This document shows, in pieces, positions 16,098 to 24,861 of a stretch of DNA of 64,000 bases; within the stretch, counting starts at the first letter, position 1, and every line of letters starts with the position of its first letter. This DNA is from Pseudoalteromonas luteoviolacea B = ATCC 29581 (GTDB lineage: Bacteria > Pseudomonadota > Gammaproteobacteria > Enterobacterales > Alteromonadaceae), in NCBI GenBank assembly GCA_000333235.1, contig CAPN01000051.1:1-64000 (forward strand), read 5' to 3'. The notes beneath the pieces are model-generated. The model ran no database searches, was not told where the DNA came from, and was given only the letters and a program-made list of their open reading frames with translations. The position numbers and the translations under genes are program-made.

Positions 16098-18833
16098 ATG
16101 AAGTACAAACAAACGTCTTTAATTGGTATGTCATTGTTGTTGGCATCCTGTGGCGGCGGTGGTTCATCGGAAACCGCAGCGATTCAACCTACGACTCCAG
16201 TAACTGCAACTGGAGATTTAACCATCTCTGTTTCTGGTTTACCGCAAGGTAGTGAACCAAGCGTTAAAATCAGCGGCCCGAATAGCTTTTCACAAACACT
16301 AAGTGCTTCTCAAACTTTAACGGGTCTGAATACTGGACAGTATACGATTGAGCCTATGGCTGTTGATGCAAATGGCGTGATTTACGATGTACAACCTGCC
16401 AAATACACAGTCTCTGTTTTGCAAAACTCAACGACACCGTTGAGCTTGCAATACGAATCACCCATTGTGAGTAAAGGCGTAATTAGTAACTTTGGAAGTG
16501 TATACGTCAATGGAATGCGATTTAAAACAGAGCAGGCTAGCTTTAGAGATGAAGAAGGCAAGGCGATCGACGAAAATCAGTTTGGTGTAGGAATGCTGGT
16601 GACAGTAGTTGGCCGAGCGGGCGCTAGTGCATCTGAGGGCAATGCTCAAGATGTGTATTATGAACTAAAAGCCAAAGGGCCGGTTGAATCCGTTGAATTA
16701 GCAGAATCGCGGATCAAGGTAGTCGGTTTGTCGTTTGTTATAACTGAGTCAACAGAATTTGAAAATACGACATTCGAAACATTGCTAACAGGAGAGTTCG
16801 TTAAAGTTAGTGCTTTGCAGAATGATGAAAATCAACTGATTGCAGCTCATGTGGAAAAGGCAGATCAAGAAGATGAAATCAAACTCGCAGGTGTCATTTC
16901 CTTACTTGATGATGGAGCGAAGTCATTTTCATTGAATAATTTGGTCATTGATTACACACGTGCAAACGTCGAAGGGCAGCTAAGCGATGGAGCCTATGTT
17001 ATTGTTTACGCTGAAACTAACGCTGCCGATGGCGTATTAAACGTCTCGAAAGTGAAAGTAGTAACCCGCGACGTCGATGATTCTGGGGTTCAATATGCTA
17101 TCGATGGCGTTATCCAATCAGTCATGGAGAATAACCAGTTTACATTAAATGGTCTGACGGTTATGTGGAATGATGAAACGCAGTTTTTCGGAGGATCAGC
17201 AAAGGATGTAGCCATTGGTGAACGAGTGAAAATACACGGTGCGTTGGTGGAAGAACAATTTATTGCACGTAAGATCCGTTTTGACAAACAAGGTGTGATT
17301 AAGCTTAAAGGCCAAATTGAAGAAATTGATTCTGAAAATTTAACGGTGATGGTATTGGGCCAAACATTGACGCTGGATAGTCATACCAAATTAAAAGACA
17401 AGTCGCGTTTGAAAGTGCGCAGAATGACAATGAGTGAACTTGCAATTGGGGATGTTGTTGAGATAAATGCCTTTAAGTCGACAGAAAATGTGTTACTTGT
17501 GAAGAAACTCACTCGTTACAATGCAACCTCCTCAACGGGAAACTCAGTCACAAAGCTTGAAGGAAGTATTTCAACTATCGCTGATATGGGCTTCAACGTT
17601 CAAAATGTTGCTGTTTCAACGGATGAGCTTACGGAATTTGAATTGGATGACGAAAGCATCGATCGAGACGCATTTTTTGCAAAAATAACGACAGGAATGC
17701 AAGTTGAAGTGAAAGGCCTCGTGCAAGCAACGCGTTCTTTGTTGGCGGTGGAGGTTGAAGCGAAATCGAAACCGACAGGCCAATTGTCTTATGTGAAATT
17801 GGAAGGTGAAGTTCAAGACTTTGTTTCTTTGGAAAACTTTAAAGTAAATGGCCGTATCGTAAAAGTGAATGAATTTACTCGTTTTGAGGACGGAGACGCA
17901 AAACAGATAGCAAATGGCGTTTTAGTTGAGATAAAAGGGAAAGAACTAGAAGACGGCAGTTTGCTTGCAATTAAAATCGAATTTGAACGAGAAGACGAAC
18001 GCGAGCAAGTTGAATTTAAAGGTAAAATTACTCAAGTTGACGCAGATGATACTTTCTTTATTGGCTCGAAAAAAATCTTGATTAACCAACAAACGCAATT
18101 TGAGTATGGCAGCGTTAGTGATATTGCCGTGAATTCATACGTTGAAGTAAAAGGGATCGTTTCTCATGATGGCTTAGTTACAGCGTTGAAGATTGAATTT
18201 GAAAAAGAGGAAGTGGAAGTAAAAGGCACGGTTACGCAAGTATTGTCAGAAACTCAATTTTTACTTAACGATAAGACAGTTCAATATAGCACTTCAACTA
18301 AATTTGAACAGGGAAATGCGACTCGTATTGGAGTTGGAGTCACTGTTAAGGTTAAAGGGTTCTACGACAGTGAACGCGTTCTTATTGCGAGAAAAATTGA
18401 GTTTGAAAAGCTCGAAAAAGTTGAATTCTATGGTTCGATTACTGCACTGGCAGATGGCCTATTTGTCGTAAATGACAAAAACGTAAAGTACAACGATCGT
18501 ACTGAATTTGAACAGGGGAGTAAGGACGATTTGGCAGTTGGCAAGGTCGTAAAAGTAAAAGGCCGAATAGAAAGCAATAATACGGTCATTGCATTAGAAG
18601 TGGAGTTTAAGGAAAAGCAAAGTGAAGCTTTGATTGAAGTTGAAGGGAAAATCAGTCGATTCGACAGTGTTAAACTTTTTTATGTTGGTTCTCGTGCGGT
18701 TACCACTGATGAACAAACCGTCTTTGAACGCGGAACTGTGGCAGATCTTAAAAAGAATGCCGAAATCGAGGTGAAAGGTCATTTAAATGCAGACAATGTC
18801 TTGGTAGCCAAAACCATTAAGTTTGACGATTAA
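16098..18833 (+). CDS. Large lipoprotein of tandem DUF5666 units
   Basis: A 911-residue lipoprotein: the start at 16098 gives a lipoprotein signal (MKYKQTSLIGMSLLLASC) with a lipobox and a GGGGSS linker. The frame is open for 42 codons upstream, but they show no signal and the lipobox fixes the start. After a short domain at about 35-120, roughly ten units of 65-75 residues follow, each with an xxVEVKGxxxxxxLxAxKIEFE-like end (for example LVEIKGKELEDGSLLAIKIE, YVEVKGIVSHDGLVTALKIE and VVKVKGRIESNNTVIALEVE). DUF5666 units are small beta folds of unknown function. A terminator follows, so it is monocistronic. Confidence 0.85.
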   Translation: MKYKQTSLIGMSLLLASCGGGGSSETAAIQPTTPVTATGDLTISVSGLPQGSEPSVKISGPNSFSQTLSASQTLTGLNTGQYTIEPMAVDANGVIYDVQPAKYTVSVLQNSTTPLSLQYESPIVSKGVISNFGSVYVNGMRFKTEQASFRDEEGKAIDENQFGVGMLVTVVGRAGASASEGNAQDVYYELKAKGPVESVELAESRIKVVGLSFVITESTEFENTTFETLLTGEFVKVSALQNDENQLIAAHVEKADQEDEIKLAGVISLLDDGAKSFSLNNLVIDYTRANVEGQLSDGAYVIVYAETNAADGVLNVSKVKVVTRDVDDSGVQYAIDGVIQSVMENNQFTLNGLTVMWNDETQFFGGSAKDVAIGERVKIHGALVEEQFIARKIRFDKQGVIKLKGQIEEIDSENLTVMVLGQTLTLDSHTKLKDKSRLKVRRMTMSELAIGDVVEINAFKSTENVLLVKKLTRYNATSSTGNSVTKLEGSISTIADMGFNVQNVAVSTDELTEFELDDESIDRDAFFAKITTGMQVEVKGLVQATRSLLAVEVEAKSKPTGQLSYVKLEGEVQDFVSLENFKVNGRIVKVNEFTRFEDGDAKQIANGVLVEIKGKELEDGSLLAIKIEFEREDEREQVEFKGKITQVDADDTFFIGSKKILINQQTQFEYGSVSDIAVNSYVEVKGIVSHDGLVTALKIEFEKEEVEVKGTVTQVLSETQFLLNDKTVQYSTSTKFEQGNATRIGVGVTVKVKGFYDSERVLIARKIEFEKLEKVEFYGSITALADGLFVVNDKNVKYNDRTEFEQGSKDDLAVGKVVKVKGRIESNNTVIALEVEFKEKQSEALIEVEGKISRFDSVKLFYVGSRAVTTDEQTVFERGTVADLKKNAEIEVKGHLNADNVLVAKTIKFDD

Positions 18834-18869
18834 TCGTTTTTTGTTGCGTTAATAAGAGACTTTCAAATG

Positions 18870-18892
18870 CGAGGCTTTTTTGCCTCGTTTTT
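18870..18892 (+). terminator. Rho-independent terminator after the DUF5666 lipoprotein gene
   Basis: A perfect 6-bp GC-rich stem (CGAGGC at 18870-18875 with GCCTCG at 18882-18887) with a T-rich loop is followed by TTTTT, 36 bp beyond the stop codon. Confidence 0.85.
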
Positions 18893-18929
18893 ATTTAATT
18901 AACTAGAGATCCAAACTTTTCTCTGCTAC

Positions 18930-18990
18930 TTATATAGCCAAACATCTTAAAGATGCTGAAGTCACGCAACTTCAAGTAGACTGGGCATAT
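18930..18990. repeat. Palindromic intergenic repeat, short copy
   Basis: The left arm TTATATAGCCAAACATCTTA (continuing AAGATGC) and the right arm GCAACTTCAAGTAGACTGGG (continuing CATAT) are imperfect reverse complements around GCTGAAGTCAC. It is the compact form of the element whose arms also occur near 11993, 37398 and 55542. It lies between the terminator of the lipoprotein gene and marC. Confidence 0.65.
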
Positions 18991-19050
18991 ATCCGAGCGT
19001 ACATGAGTGGAATGTCACTGAGTGAAATCCTATAGACAGAAAGAGTGGGT

Positions 19051-19659
19051 ATGATTGATCTAGTCGCAACGTTCATTTTCTTTTTTGCTGTTATAGACCC
19101 TATCGGCACGGTCCCAGTTTTTATTGCTTCCACCCAAAGATATGATGCCCATACAAAACGAAAGGTAGCATTTCTTGCGACAATTGTAGCGGCGACTATT
19201 TTGATTTTTTTCGCGGTTGCTGGGGAATTATTGCTCAATGCTATGGGCATCCCATTACCTGCATTCCAAGTCGCCGGAGGTATCGTACTTTTTCTATTTG
19301 CATTATCTATGATTTTCGGTGAGAGCAAGCCAGAAGAAGAACTAAAAATGGTTGAGGCTCATCATGAAACCGCTATTTTCCCGCTAGCGGTGCCCGCTAT
19401 TGCAAGTCCGGGTGCTATGCTCGCGTGTGTCTTGCTTACAGAAAATGCGCGTTTTGATTTTTTTGAACAAGTACTAACGGTATTAATGATGCTTGCCGTT
19501 TTAATTGTAAATCTATTTTTAATGTTGGCATCAAGCTCTGTTCATAAGTTGATTGGCAATGCAGGAGCAAGTGTGATTAGTCGTGTAATGGGGCTTATTT
19601 TATCTTCAGTGGCGGTGTCGAATACTTTAGCTGGAATTACGACCTATTTTGAGCTTTAG
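19051..19659 (+). CDS. MarC-family inner-membrane protein
   Basis: A 202-residue protein with six predicted membrane helices and MarC (UPF0056) signatures: FFFAVIDPIGTVPVFIA near the N-terminus, the FQVAGGIVLFLFALSMIFG segment, and PLAVPAIASPGAMLACVLL. MarC proteins were once linked to antibiotic resistance but the function is unknown. The ATG at 19051 is used; a GTG two codons upstream is an alternative. The DUF389 gene follows after 8 bp, so the two are likely co-transcribed. Confidence 0.88.
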   Translation: MIDLVATFIFFFAVIDPIGTVPVFIASTQRYDAHTKRKVAFLATIVAATILIFFAVAGELLLNAMGIPLPAFQVAGGIVLFLFALSMIFGESKPEEELKMVEAHHETAIFPLAVPAIASPGAMLACVLLTENARFDFFEQVLTVLMMLAVLIVNLFLMLASSSVHKLIGNAGASVISRVMGLILSSVAVSNTLAGITTYFEL

Positions 19660-19667
19660 GAATAACA

Positions 19668-20642
19668 ATGAAATACGTAGAAGTGGTTGCAGGCGCATCG
19701 AGTGTAGAAACCATAAAATCAATTGCAGTGAAAGTAAAAGCAGTCGATGTTAGGGTAAGCGCGCCAGAACAAGACAATTTGTGTCAGATGCGGTTATTGA
19801 TTAATGATGAAACCTTGCAAGCTACTTTAGATGCACTGCAAAATGTTTTAGGTGCACAGCCTTTTGTGCGCATAGTCGTGTTGCCTGTCGAAATTTCGTT
19901 ACCTAAACCGATTGAAACGAAACAGCAAGAAAAGAAAAAAGACGATGCAACCGCAGCTCGCGAAGCGCTTTATGCTGAAGTAGAGAAAGGTGCGCGAGCA
20001 AACTCGAACTTTTTTCTGTTAGTTGTGCTATCAACTATTGTGGCCGCAATAGGGCTTATTGAAAATAACGTTGCAGTGGTTATAGGGGCGATGGTCATTG
20101 CGCCGTTACTAGGACCGAATCTTGCGCTGAGCCTCGGAACCACGCTTGGTGACGTGGTGTTGATGCGAAAATCGATAAAAACATTACTGCTAGGGTTGTT
20201 GTTAGCCACATCAATGTCAGTTGTTTTTGGTTTTATTTGGCCAGGAAGCCTTGATAGCCATGAATTGATGTCAAGAACCGATGCAAGTTTGGACTCTATT
20301 GCTTTGGCACTAGCTTCAGGTGCTGCGGCAACACTGTCTTTAACTACTGGGTTGTCTTCAGTACTTGTTGGTGTGATGGTGGCCGTCGCGATATTGCCTC
20401 CCGCGGTGACGGTTGGAATTATGCTTGGCAATGGGAATATGCCATTGGCGTTTGGTGCTGCTTTGTTGCTTGCGATAAACATTGTGTGTGTGAACCTATC
20501 GAGTAAATTGGTGTTTTTGTACAAAGACATTAGTCCACGCACATGGCTTGAAAAAGAGACTGCAAAATCGGCGATGTTTCGTTATCTAATTGGTTGGTTT
20601 ATCTCTTTAATTGCATTCACCGTGTTTATCTATTTAACCTAA
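19668..20642 (+). CDS. DUF389-family (TIGR00341) membrane protein
   Basis: A 324-residue protein. The first 85 residues form a soluble ACT-like alpha/beta domain (MKYVEVVAGASSVETIKSIA), followed by a charged linker and six or so membrane helices with family blocks VAAIGLIENNVAVVIGAMVI, then APLLGPNLALSLG, and SVLVGVMVAVAILPPAVTVG. The family is widespread and uncharacterised. An AGGAATAACA ribosome binding site precedes the ATG and the gene is 8 bp behind marC. Confidence 0.88.
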   Translation: MKYVEVVAGASSVETIKSIAVKVKAVDVRVSAPEQDNLCQMRLLINDETLQATLDALQNVLGAQPFVRIVVLPVEISLPKPIETKQQEKKKDDATAAREALYAEVEKGARANSNFFLLVVLSTIVAAIGLIENNVAVVIGAMVIAPLLGPNLALSLGTTLGDVVLMRKSIKTLLLGLLLATSMSVVFGFIWPGSLDSHELMSRTDASLDSIALALASGAAATLSLTTGLSSVLVGVMVAVAILPPAVTVGIMLGNGNMPLAFGAALLLAINIVCVNLSSKLVFLYKDISPRTWLEKETAKSAMFRYLIGWFISLIAFTVFIYLT

Positions 20643-20700
20643 ATTTAGGATATTTACGCTTTTAGCCAAATTGGCATGCCCCTTGATGCTCTGTTGATAA

Positions 20701-20734
20701 CGCTAACACGCTCAGCGTGTTTCGTGTGTTAGCG
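20701..20734. promoter_or_regulatory. Strong hairpin upstream of astB
   Basis: CGCTAACAC (20701-20709) pairs perfectly with GTGTTAGCG (20726-20734). An alternative inner hairpin, ACACGC (20706-20711) with GCGTGT (20715-20720), overlaps its left arm, so two exclusive structures are possible. There is no T-run, so it is not a standard terminator. It lies about 60 bp before the astB start and could be a terminator-like end for the DUF389 gene or a leader element. Confidence 0.45.
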
Positions 20735-20793
20735 CGTGTTTACAGTAAGTATCGTTGAACAAAAAGAGTGCAAATGCACCAAAAGGGGGCGAA

Positions 20794-22131
20794 ATGAGCG
20801 TATACGAGGTGAATTTTGATGGTCTAGTGGGTCCCACTCATAATTATGCAGGCTTATCTTATGGAAACGTTGCATCGAGCAATAATGCAGATTTAGAATC
20901 CAACCCTCAGCAAGCTGCGCTTCAAGGCCTAGAAAAAATGTGGACACTTGAGAAGCTAGGTATTCCTCAAGGTGTCATAGCGCCGCATGTTAGACCTGAC
21001 GTAGCGTCATTACGAGCACTTGGTTTTTCAGGCACCGATCCGCAAGTTATCGCAAAGGCGGCGAAACTTGAACCGTTATTGTTGAAAGCAGTGTATTCTG
21101 CTTCAGCGATGTGGACAGCCAATGCGGCTACCGTCTCACCAAGTAGTGATACGGATAATCTAAAAGTACATTTTACGCCAGCAAACCTCAGTAATAAGTT
21201 TCATCGTTCAATTGAAGCACCTACTACCTCTCGCATACTTAAAGCGATTTTTAGCGATGAAAACCATTTCGAGCATCACAGTCCGTTACCCAACCACCCT
21301 TTGTTTGGTGATGAAGGGGCGGCAAATCACACACGTTTAAGTGACAGTTATGGGCATAAAGGACTTGCTTTGTTTGTCTATGGTGAAGATGCAAAAACAC
21401 AAGTGAAACCTAGTTGTTACCCTGCAAGACAAACCCGTCAAGCGTGTGAAGCGATTGCCAGAAGTCATGGTTTAAGTCGTGCTCGAACGTTATTTATTCA
21501 ACAAAATCCCGAAGTGATTGATCAAGGAGTATTCCATAATGACGTCATTGCTATCGGTAACGAAAACGTGTTTTTATTTCACGAAAAGGCATTTTATCAG
21601 CAAAAACAGTCGATTGAAGAGGTTAGGGCACATTATACCGGTTCACGACCGCTGCATTTGCTTGAGGTCAGCTGTGGCGATGTCAGTGTGGAAGAAGCGG
21701 TAAAAAGTTATTTGTTTAATAGTCAATTGGTGAGTTTGCCAAGCGGAGGGATGGCGATTATCGCCCCAAGCGAATGTCAAACCATCGATAGTGTTGAGCG
21801 CTATTTTTCGGCTTTATGCAAAGCTAGCAATCCAATTAATGAGGTGTTTTATATTGATTTAAAACAAAGTATGCAAAACGGTGGGGGCCCGGCGTGTTTA
21901 CGTTTACGAGTAACGTTAAATCAAACTGAGTTAGCGGCTGTAAATCCAGCGTGTTTATTGGATGAGCCTTTGTATAAAAGATTACAAATGTGGGTTAAAA
22001 AGCATTATCGTGATCGTTTGCGTGAAGTCGATCTCGCGGATCCCAGTTTGCTGTTAGAAAGCCAAAGTGCACTTGATGAACTTACACAGATCCTCCATTT
22101 AGGCTCAGTCTATGATTTTCAGCGAATTTAG
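20794..22131 (+). CDS. astB: N-succinylarginine dihydrolase
   Basis: A 445-residue enzyme of the arginine succinyltransferase (AST) pathway, converting N2-succinylarginine to N2-succinylornithine, CO2 and ammonia. Family features: VNFDGLVGPTHNYAGLSYGN at the N-terminus, DEGAANHTRLS with the catalytic Glu region, FHNDVIAIGNENV with the catalytic His, and NGGGPACLRLRV with the catalytic Cys. The ATG at 20794 is chosen because homologues start here and AAGGGGGCG precedes it. The other ast genes (astA, astC, astD, astE) are not next to it, unlike in enterobacteria. Confidence 0.95.
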   Translation: MSVYEVNFDGLVGPTHNYAGLSYGNVASSNNADLESNPQQAALQGLEKMWTLEKLGIPQGVIAPHVRPDVASLRALGFSGTDPQVIAKAAKLEPLLLKAVYSASAMWTANAATVSPSSDTDNLKVHFTPANLSNKFHRSIEAPTTSRILKAIFSDENHFEHHSPLPNHPLFGDEGAANHTRLSDSYGHKGLALFVYGEDAKTQVKPSCYPARQTRQACEAIARSHGLSRARTLFIQQNPEVIDQGVFHNDVIAIGNENVFLFHEKAFYQQKQSIEEVRAHYTGSRPLHLLEVSCGDVSVEEAVKSYLFNSQLVSLPSGGMAIIAPSECQTIDSVERYFSALCKASNPINEVFYIDLKQSMQNGGGPACLRLRVTLNQTELAAVNPACLLDEPLYKRLQMWVKKHYRDRLREVDLADPSLLLESQSALDELTQILHLGSVYDFQRI

Positions 22132-22323
22132 CGTTGTTGCTTTAAAAAATAAGCAAGTTTTGATTGGCTTACTATACTAATGCAAGTGCCTATAGGGTGA
22201 TGGTATGGAGCTTTAATCTTATATACTCAGGTGTTGATATAAAGCTTTTTGAAAAAGGATTCAGAATTTATGTTTATACCCAAGACATTTTGAGAGTTGT
22301 CCGAAGTTGTGGTGGAAAGTGTG

Positions 22324-23697
22324 ATGAATTCAAACCTAGAAAAGCTGCTTTTTAAATTAAGTACTTCTAATGCGATCGACAGTGGTGATCTTGCGCAAGC
22401 ATCACAAGCAATATTGAAAGCCGCCTCACAAGGTTTGCAAGTATCTCGAGTAAGTATGTGGTCTTTGCAAAGTGACCACATCAATTGTGAATTGCTCGTC
22501 GATCATGGTGAGGCGAAATTTGATGTCGATCTTCAGTTATTTCGTAAAGATTTCCCTAATTACTTTGAAGCAATTGATTCGGAGCAGGCGTTAATTGCTG
22601 AAGACGCGACGATCCATCCTGCAACCAGTGAATTTACTGATTGCTATCTAAATCCTTTGTCTATTCGGTCTATGTTGGATTTACCGATTCGGCATTTAGG
22701 AAAAATGATTGGTGTTATCTGTTGTGAACATCAGGGTGATCAAAACAAAGCGTGGACAGATGATGAAGTTGCATTTGTGTTGACGTTAGCCGAAATGTAC
22801 GGGCGTGCGTTCAATGCAAAATCAAGGTGCGAATATGAGTCGCGACTCGAAGCATTAAATGCAAATTTGGAAGCCGTAGTAGAAGAGCGGACCCATGAGT
22901 TAGAACAATCGCTCCACGCACTTAAAGCGTCGCAAGAGTCGTTAATTGAAAGTGAAAAGTTTACGGCGTTTGGGGAATTAATGCAGGGGATCTCTCATGA
23001 ATTAAATACGCCGCTCGGTGTAGTTATTACCTCTATCTCCCATGCAATCGAAGAACTGCAACGCACCACAGACTTGCTAACGAAAGGAACACTGACAAAA
23101 AATGCACTCGATGCTTATTTTAGTGAGCAAGAGCAAACCTTACAGTTAGCAGGAAAAAACGTCACTAAAGCATCCCGTTTGCTCGAGAGTTTTAAACAAG
23201 TTTCAATGATATCGAACAGCGATTTAGCGCAAGCCTTTAATGTTGAATCCTTTATTCGTCAAATCATCGAAACCCTAGAGCCAATCGCTAAAAAGCAAGA
23301 CGTGCGCATTAATTTAGCGTGTGATAGCGGTATTGAAATCACGTCATTGCAGGGCTTAGTGGCTCAAGTTCTGATCCAATTAGCACAAAATGCTTTAGCT
23401 CATGCATTTGAATTACCGGGAGGGCAACATCGTATTGATATTGAAGTGAAACATAAAAACAATGTGCTGCAGATCGTCTTTTCGGATAATGGCCGAGGAA
23501 TTGAAAAGTCACTGCACAAAAAGGTGTTTGACCCATTTTATACAACAACGCGAAAAGATGGCTCAAGTGGCATGGGGTTGTCTTTGGTTTCGAATATCGT
23601 GCATCACAAACTGGGTGGTCGGATAAAATTGGAAAACGCAGAGTCTCGAGGATGTCGGTTTGTGATTACGCTACCAAATAGTTGTTCGGTAGCGTAA
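22324..23697 (+). CDS. GAF-domain sensor histidine kinase
   Basis: A 457-residue soluble kinase. Residues 1-175 form a GAF domain (SRVSMWSLQSDHINCELLVD, then RSMLDLPIRHLGKMIGVICC). A coiled coil with LEAVVEERTHELEQSL leads to the phosphoacceptor helix (MQGISHELNTPLGVVITSIS) and a HATPase domain with N (QLAQNALAHA), G1 (FSDNGRGI) and G2 (GSSGMGLSLV) boxes. There is no membrane segment. No response regulator gene is adjacent, so it is an orphan. The start at 22324 is preferred over upstream GTG/TTG codons because GGAAAG lies 6 bp before it. Confidence 0.88.
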   Translation: MNSNLEKLLFKLSTSNAIDSGDLAQASQAILKAASQGLQVSRVSMWSLQSDHINCELLVDHGEAKFDVDLQLFRKDFPNYFEAIDSEQALIAEDATIHPATSEFTDCYLNPLSIRSMLDLPIRHLGKMIGVICCEHQGDQNKAWTDDEVAFVLTLAEMYGRAFNAKSRCEYESRLEALNANLEAVVEERTHELEQSLHALKASQESLIESEKFTAFGELMQGISHELNTPLGVVITSISHAIEELQRTTDLLTKGTLTKNALDAYFSEQEQTLQLAGKNVTKASRLLESFKQVSMISNSDLAQAFNVESFIRQIIETLEPIAKKQDVRINLACDSGIEITSLQGLVAQVLIQLAQNALAHAFELPGGQHRIDIEVKHKNNVLQIVFSDNGRGIEKSLHKKVFDPFYTTTRKDGSSGMGLSLVSNIVHHKLGGRIKLENAESRGCRFVITLPNSCSVA

Positions 23698-23790
23698 AAG
23701 GCAAACCTAAGCTATGAGTGCAACATTGACTGGCGTTTTTTAACGACGCTCTAGTTATTCCGCACAATATATTTTAATGACAAGTTACAT

Positions 23791-24861
23791 TTATAAATGT
23801 GTATTGGTGTTATCTTTGACGAATTGCAATTCCGTCAAGGTAACCTGTTGTTCAAGCGTAATGTTGCCATGGATGTCCTTCAATCCAAATTTAATATTGG
23901 CGTCGGTGGATTGCCAATCGATGTCGATATAGCCGTAATTAACGGTTGAAATTGCCTTTCCTACTCGATGTTTGTTTGGACTGACGTCTTTCCATTTTTG
24001 TGTTAAACTTGAACTTGTGATTTCCCAAAGCGGATAACCTTGCTCTAACGTGTAACGAGACATCTCTCCCCAATGCGTGTCGCCACTAAGTAAAATTACT
24101 CCGCCGATTTTATGTTTTTCAATAAAGCTTAATAGTCGATTTCGATCATACGGAAAGTTTGCCCAACTTTCCCATCCCGTAAAATCAGGTAGCAATTGAA
24201 GACTGGATGCAATCACTTTTATCTTGCTCGGTTTAAGTAGCTCGGCTTCTAGCCATTGCCATTGCGCTTCTCCAAGCATGGAAATGGAGTTATCTACGGG
24301 GCGGTAAGGTCCAACGTTGTTGATAAAGCTGCTTAGATAGTAACCAAACTCACCAATGGACTCGAGACTGGGGCGGTTCCAGCGCAAGTCAGGAAGGATC
24401 ACCTGGATTTGGTTGTTTCCTTGGCCATAATAATATGACGTATAGATTCCATCAGGTCGAGTTCGACGTAAGCTATCTTTTGGTTCTTGCCAGAAATCGA
24501 GCATGATTTGTCTGGAGGCCTCTTTATGCGGGTACGCTATGCCTGCGTCATTCTCGCCGTAGTCGTGGTCATCCCACATCGCAATGACTGGAGTGTGTTG
24601 TATTAAGGTTTGAAACCGTGGTTTGTTGCCTAATTTTTGATATTTTTTTGCGAGTACCTCCATGTCATTCGTGTCACCATAGATATTGTCACCTAAAAAA
24701 ATAAACAAGTCGGCTTGTTCTTTGTTGATGGCATCAAAGATTGGAATAGGCTTATCCTGATGACTGCATGAACCGAATAGTATTTTGTCGATGGGCTTTG
24801 CTAGGGCATTCATCGTCCAAAACGAACACATCAGCATTGCTGTAAGTAAAATAGATTTCAT
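23791..24861 (-). CDS. PhoD-like secreted metallophosphatase
   Basis: A 356-residue protein with a signal peptide (cleavage after NALA) and metallophosphatase motifs: GSCSHQD, FLGDNIYGD, MWDDHDYGENDAG and SGDTHWGEMSRY. These match PhoD-type alkaline phosphatase D enzymes, Fe/Ca-dependent phosphodiesterase/monoesterases that release phosphate from organic esters. The start overlaps the stop of the upstream phosphatase gene by 4 bp. Context with a TonB-dependent receptor suggests scavenging of phosphorylated compounds. Confidence 0.85.
   Translation of the reverse strand: MKSILLTAMLMCSFWTMNALAKPIDKILFGSCSHQDKPIPIFDAINKEQADLFIFLGDNIYGDTNDMEVLAKKYQKLGNKPRFQTLIQHTPVIAMWDDHDYGENDAGIAYPHKEASRQIMLDFWQEPKDSLRRTRPDGIYTSYYYGQGNNQIQVILPDLRWNRPSLESIGEFGYYLSSFINNVGPYRPVDNSISMLGEAQWQWLEAELLKPSKIKVIASSLQLLPDFTGWESWANFPYDRNRLLSFIEKHKIGGVILLSGDTHWGEMSRYTLEQGYPLWEITSSSLTQKWKDVSPNKHRVGKAISTVNYGYIDIDWQSTDANIKFGLKDIHGNITLEQQVTLTELQFVKDNTNTHL

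Noticed and set aside
19970-20542. Minus-strand open frame of 190 codons
   Set aside because: It lies entirely opposite the DUF389 gene, whose protein matches its family over the full length; the antisense frame is compositional.
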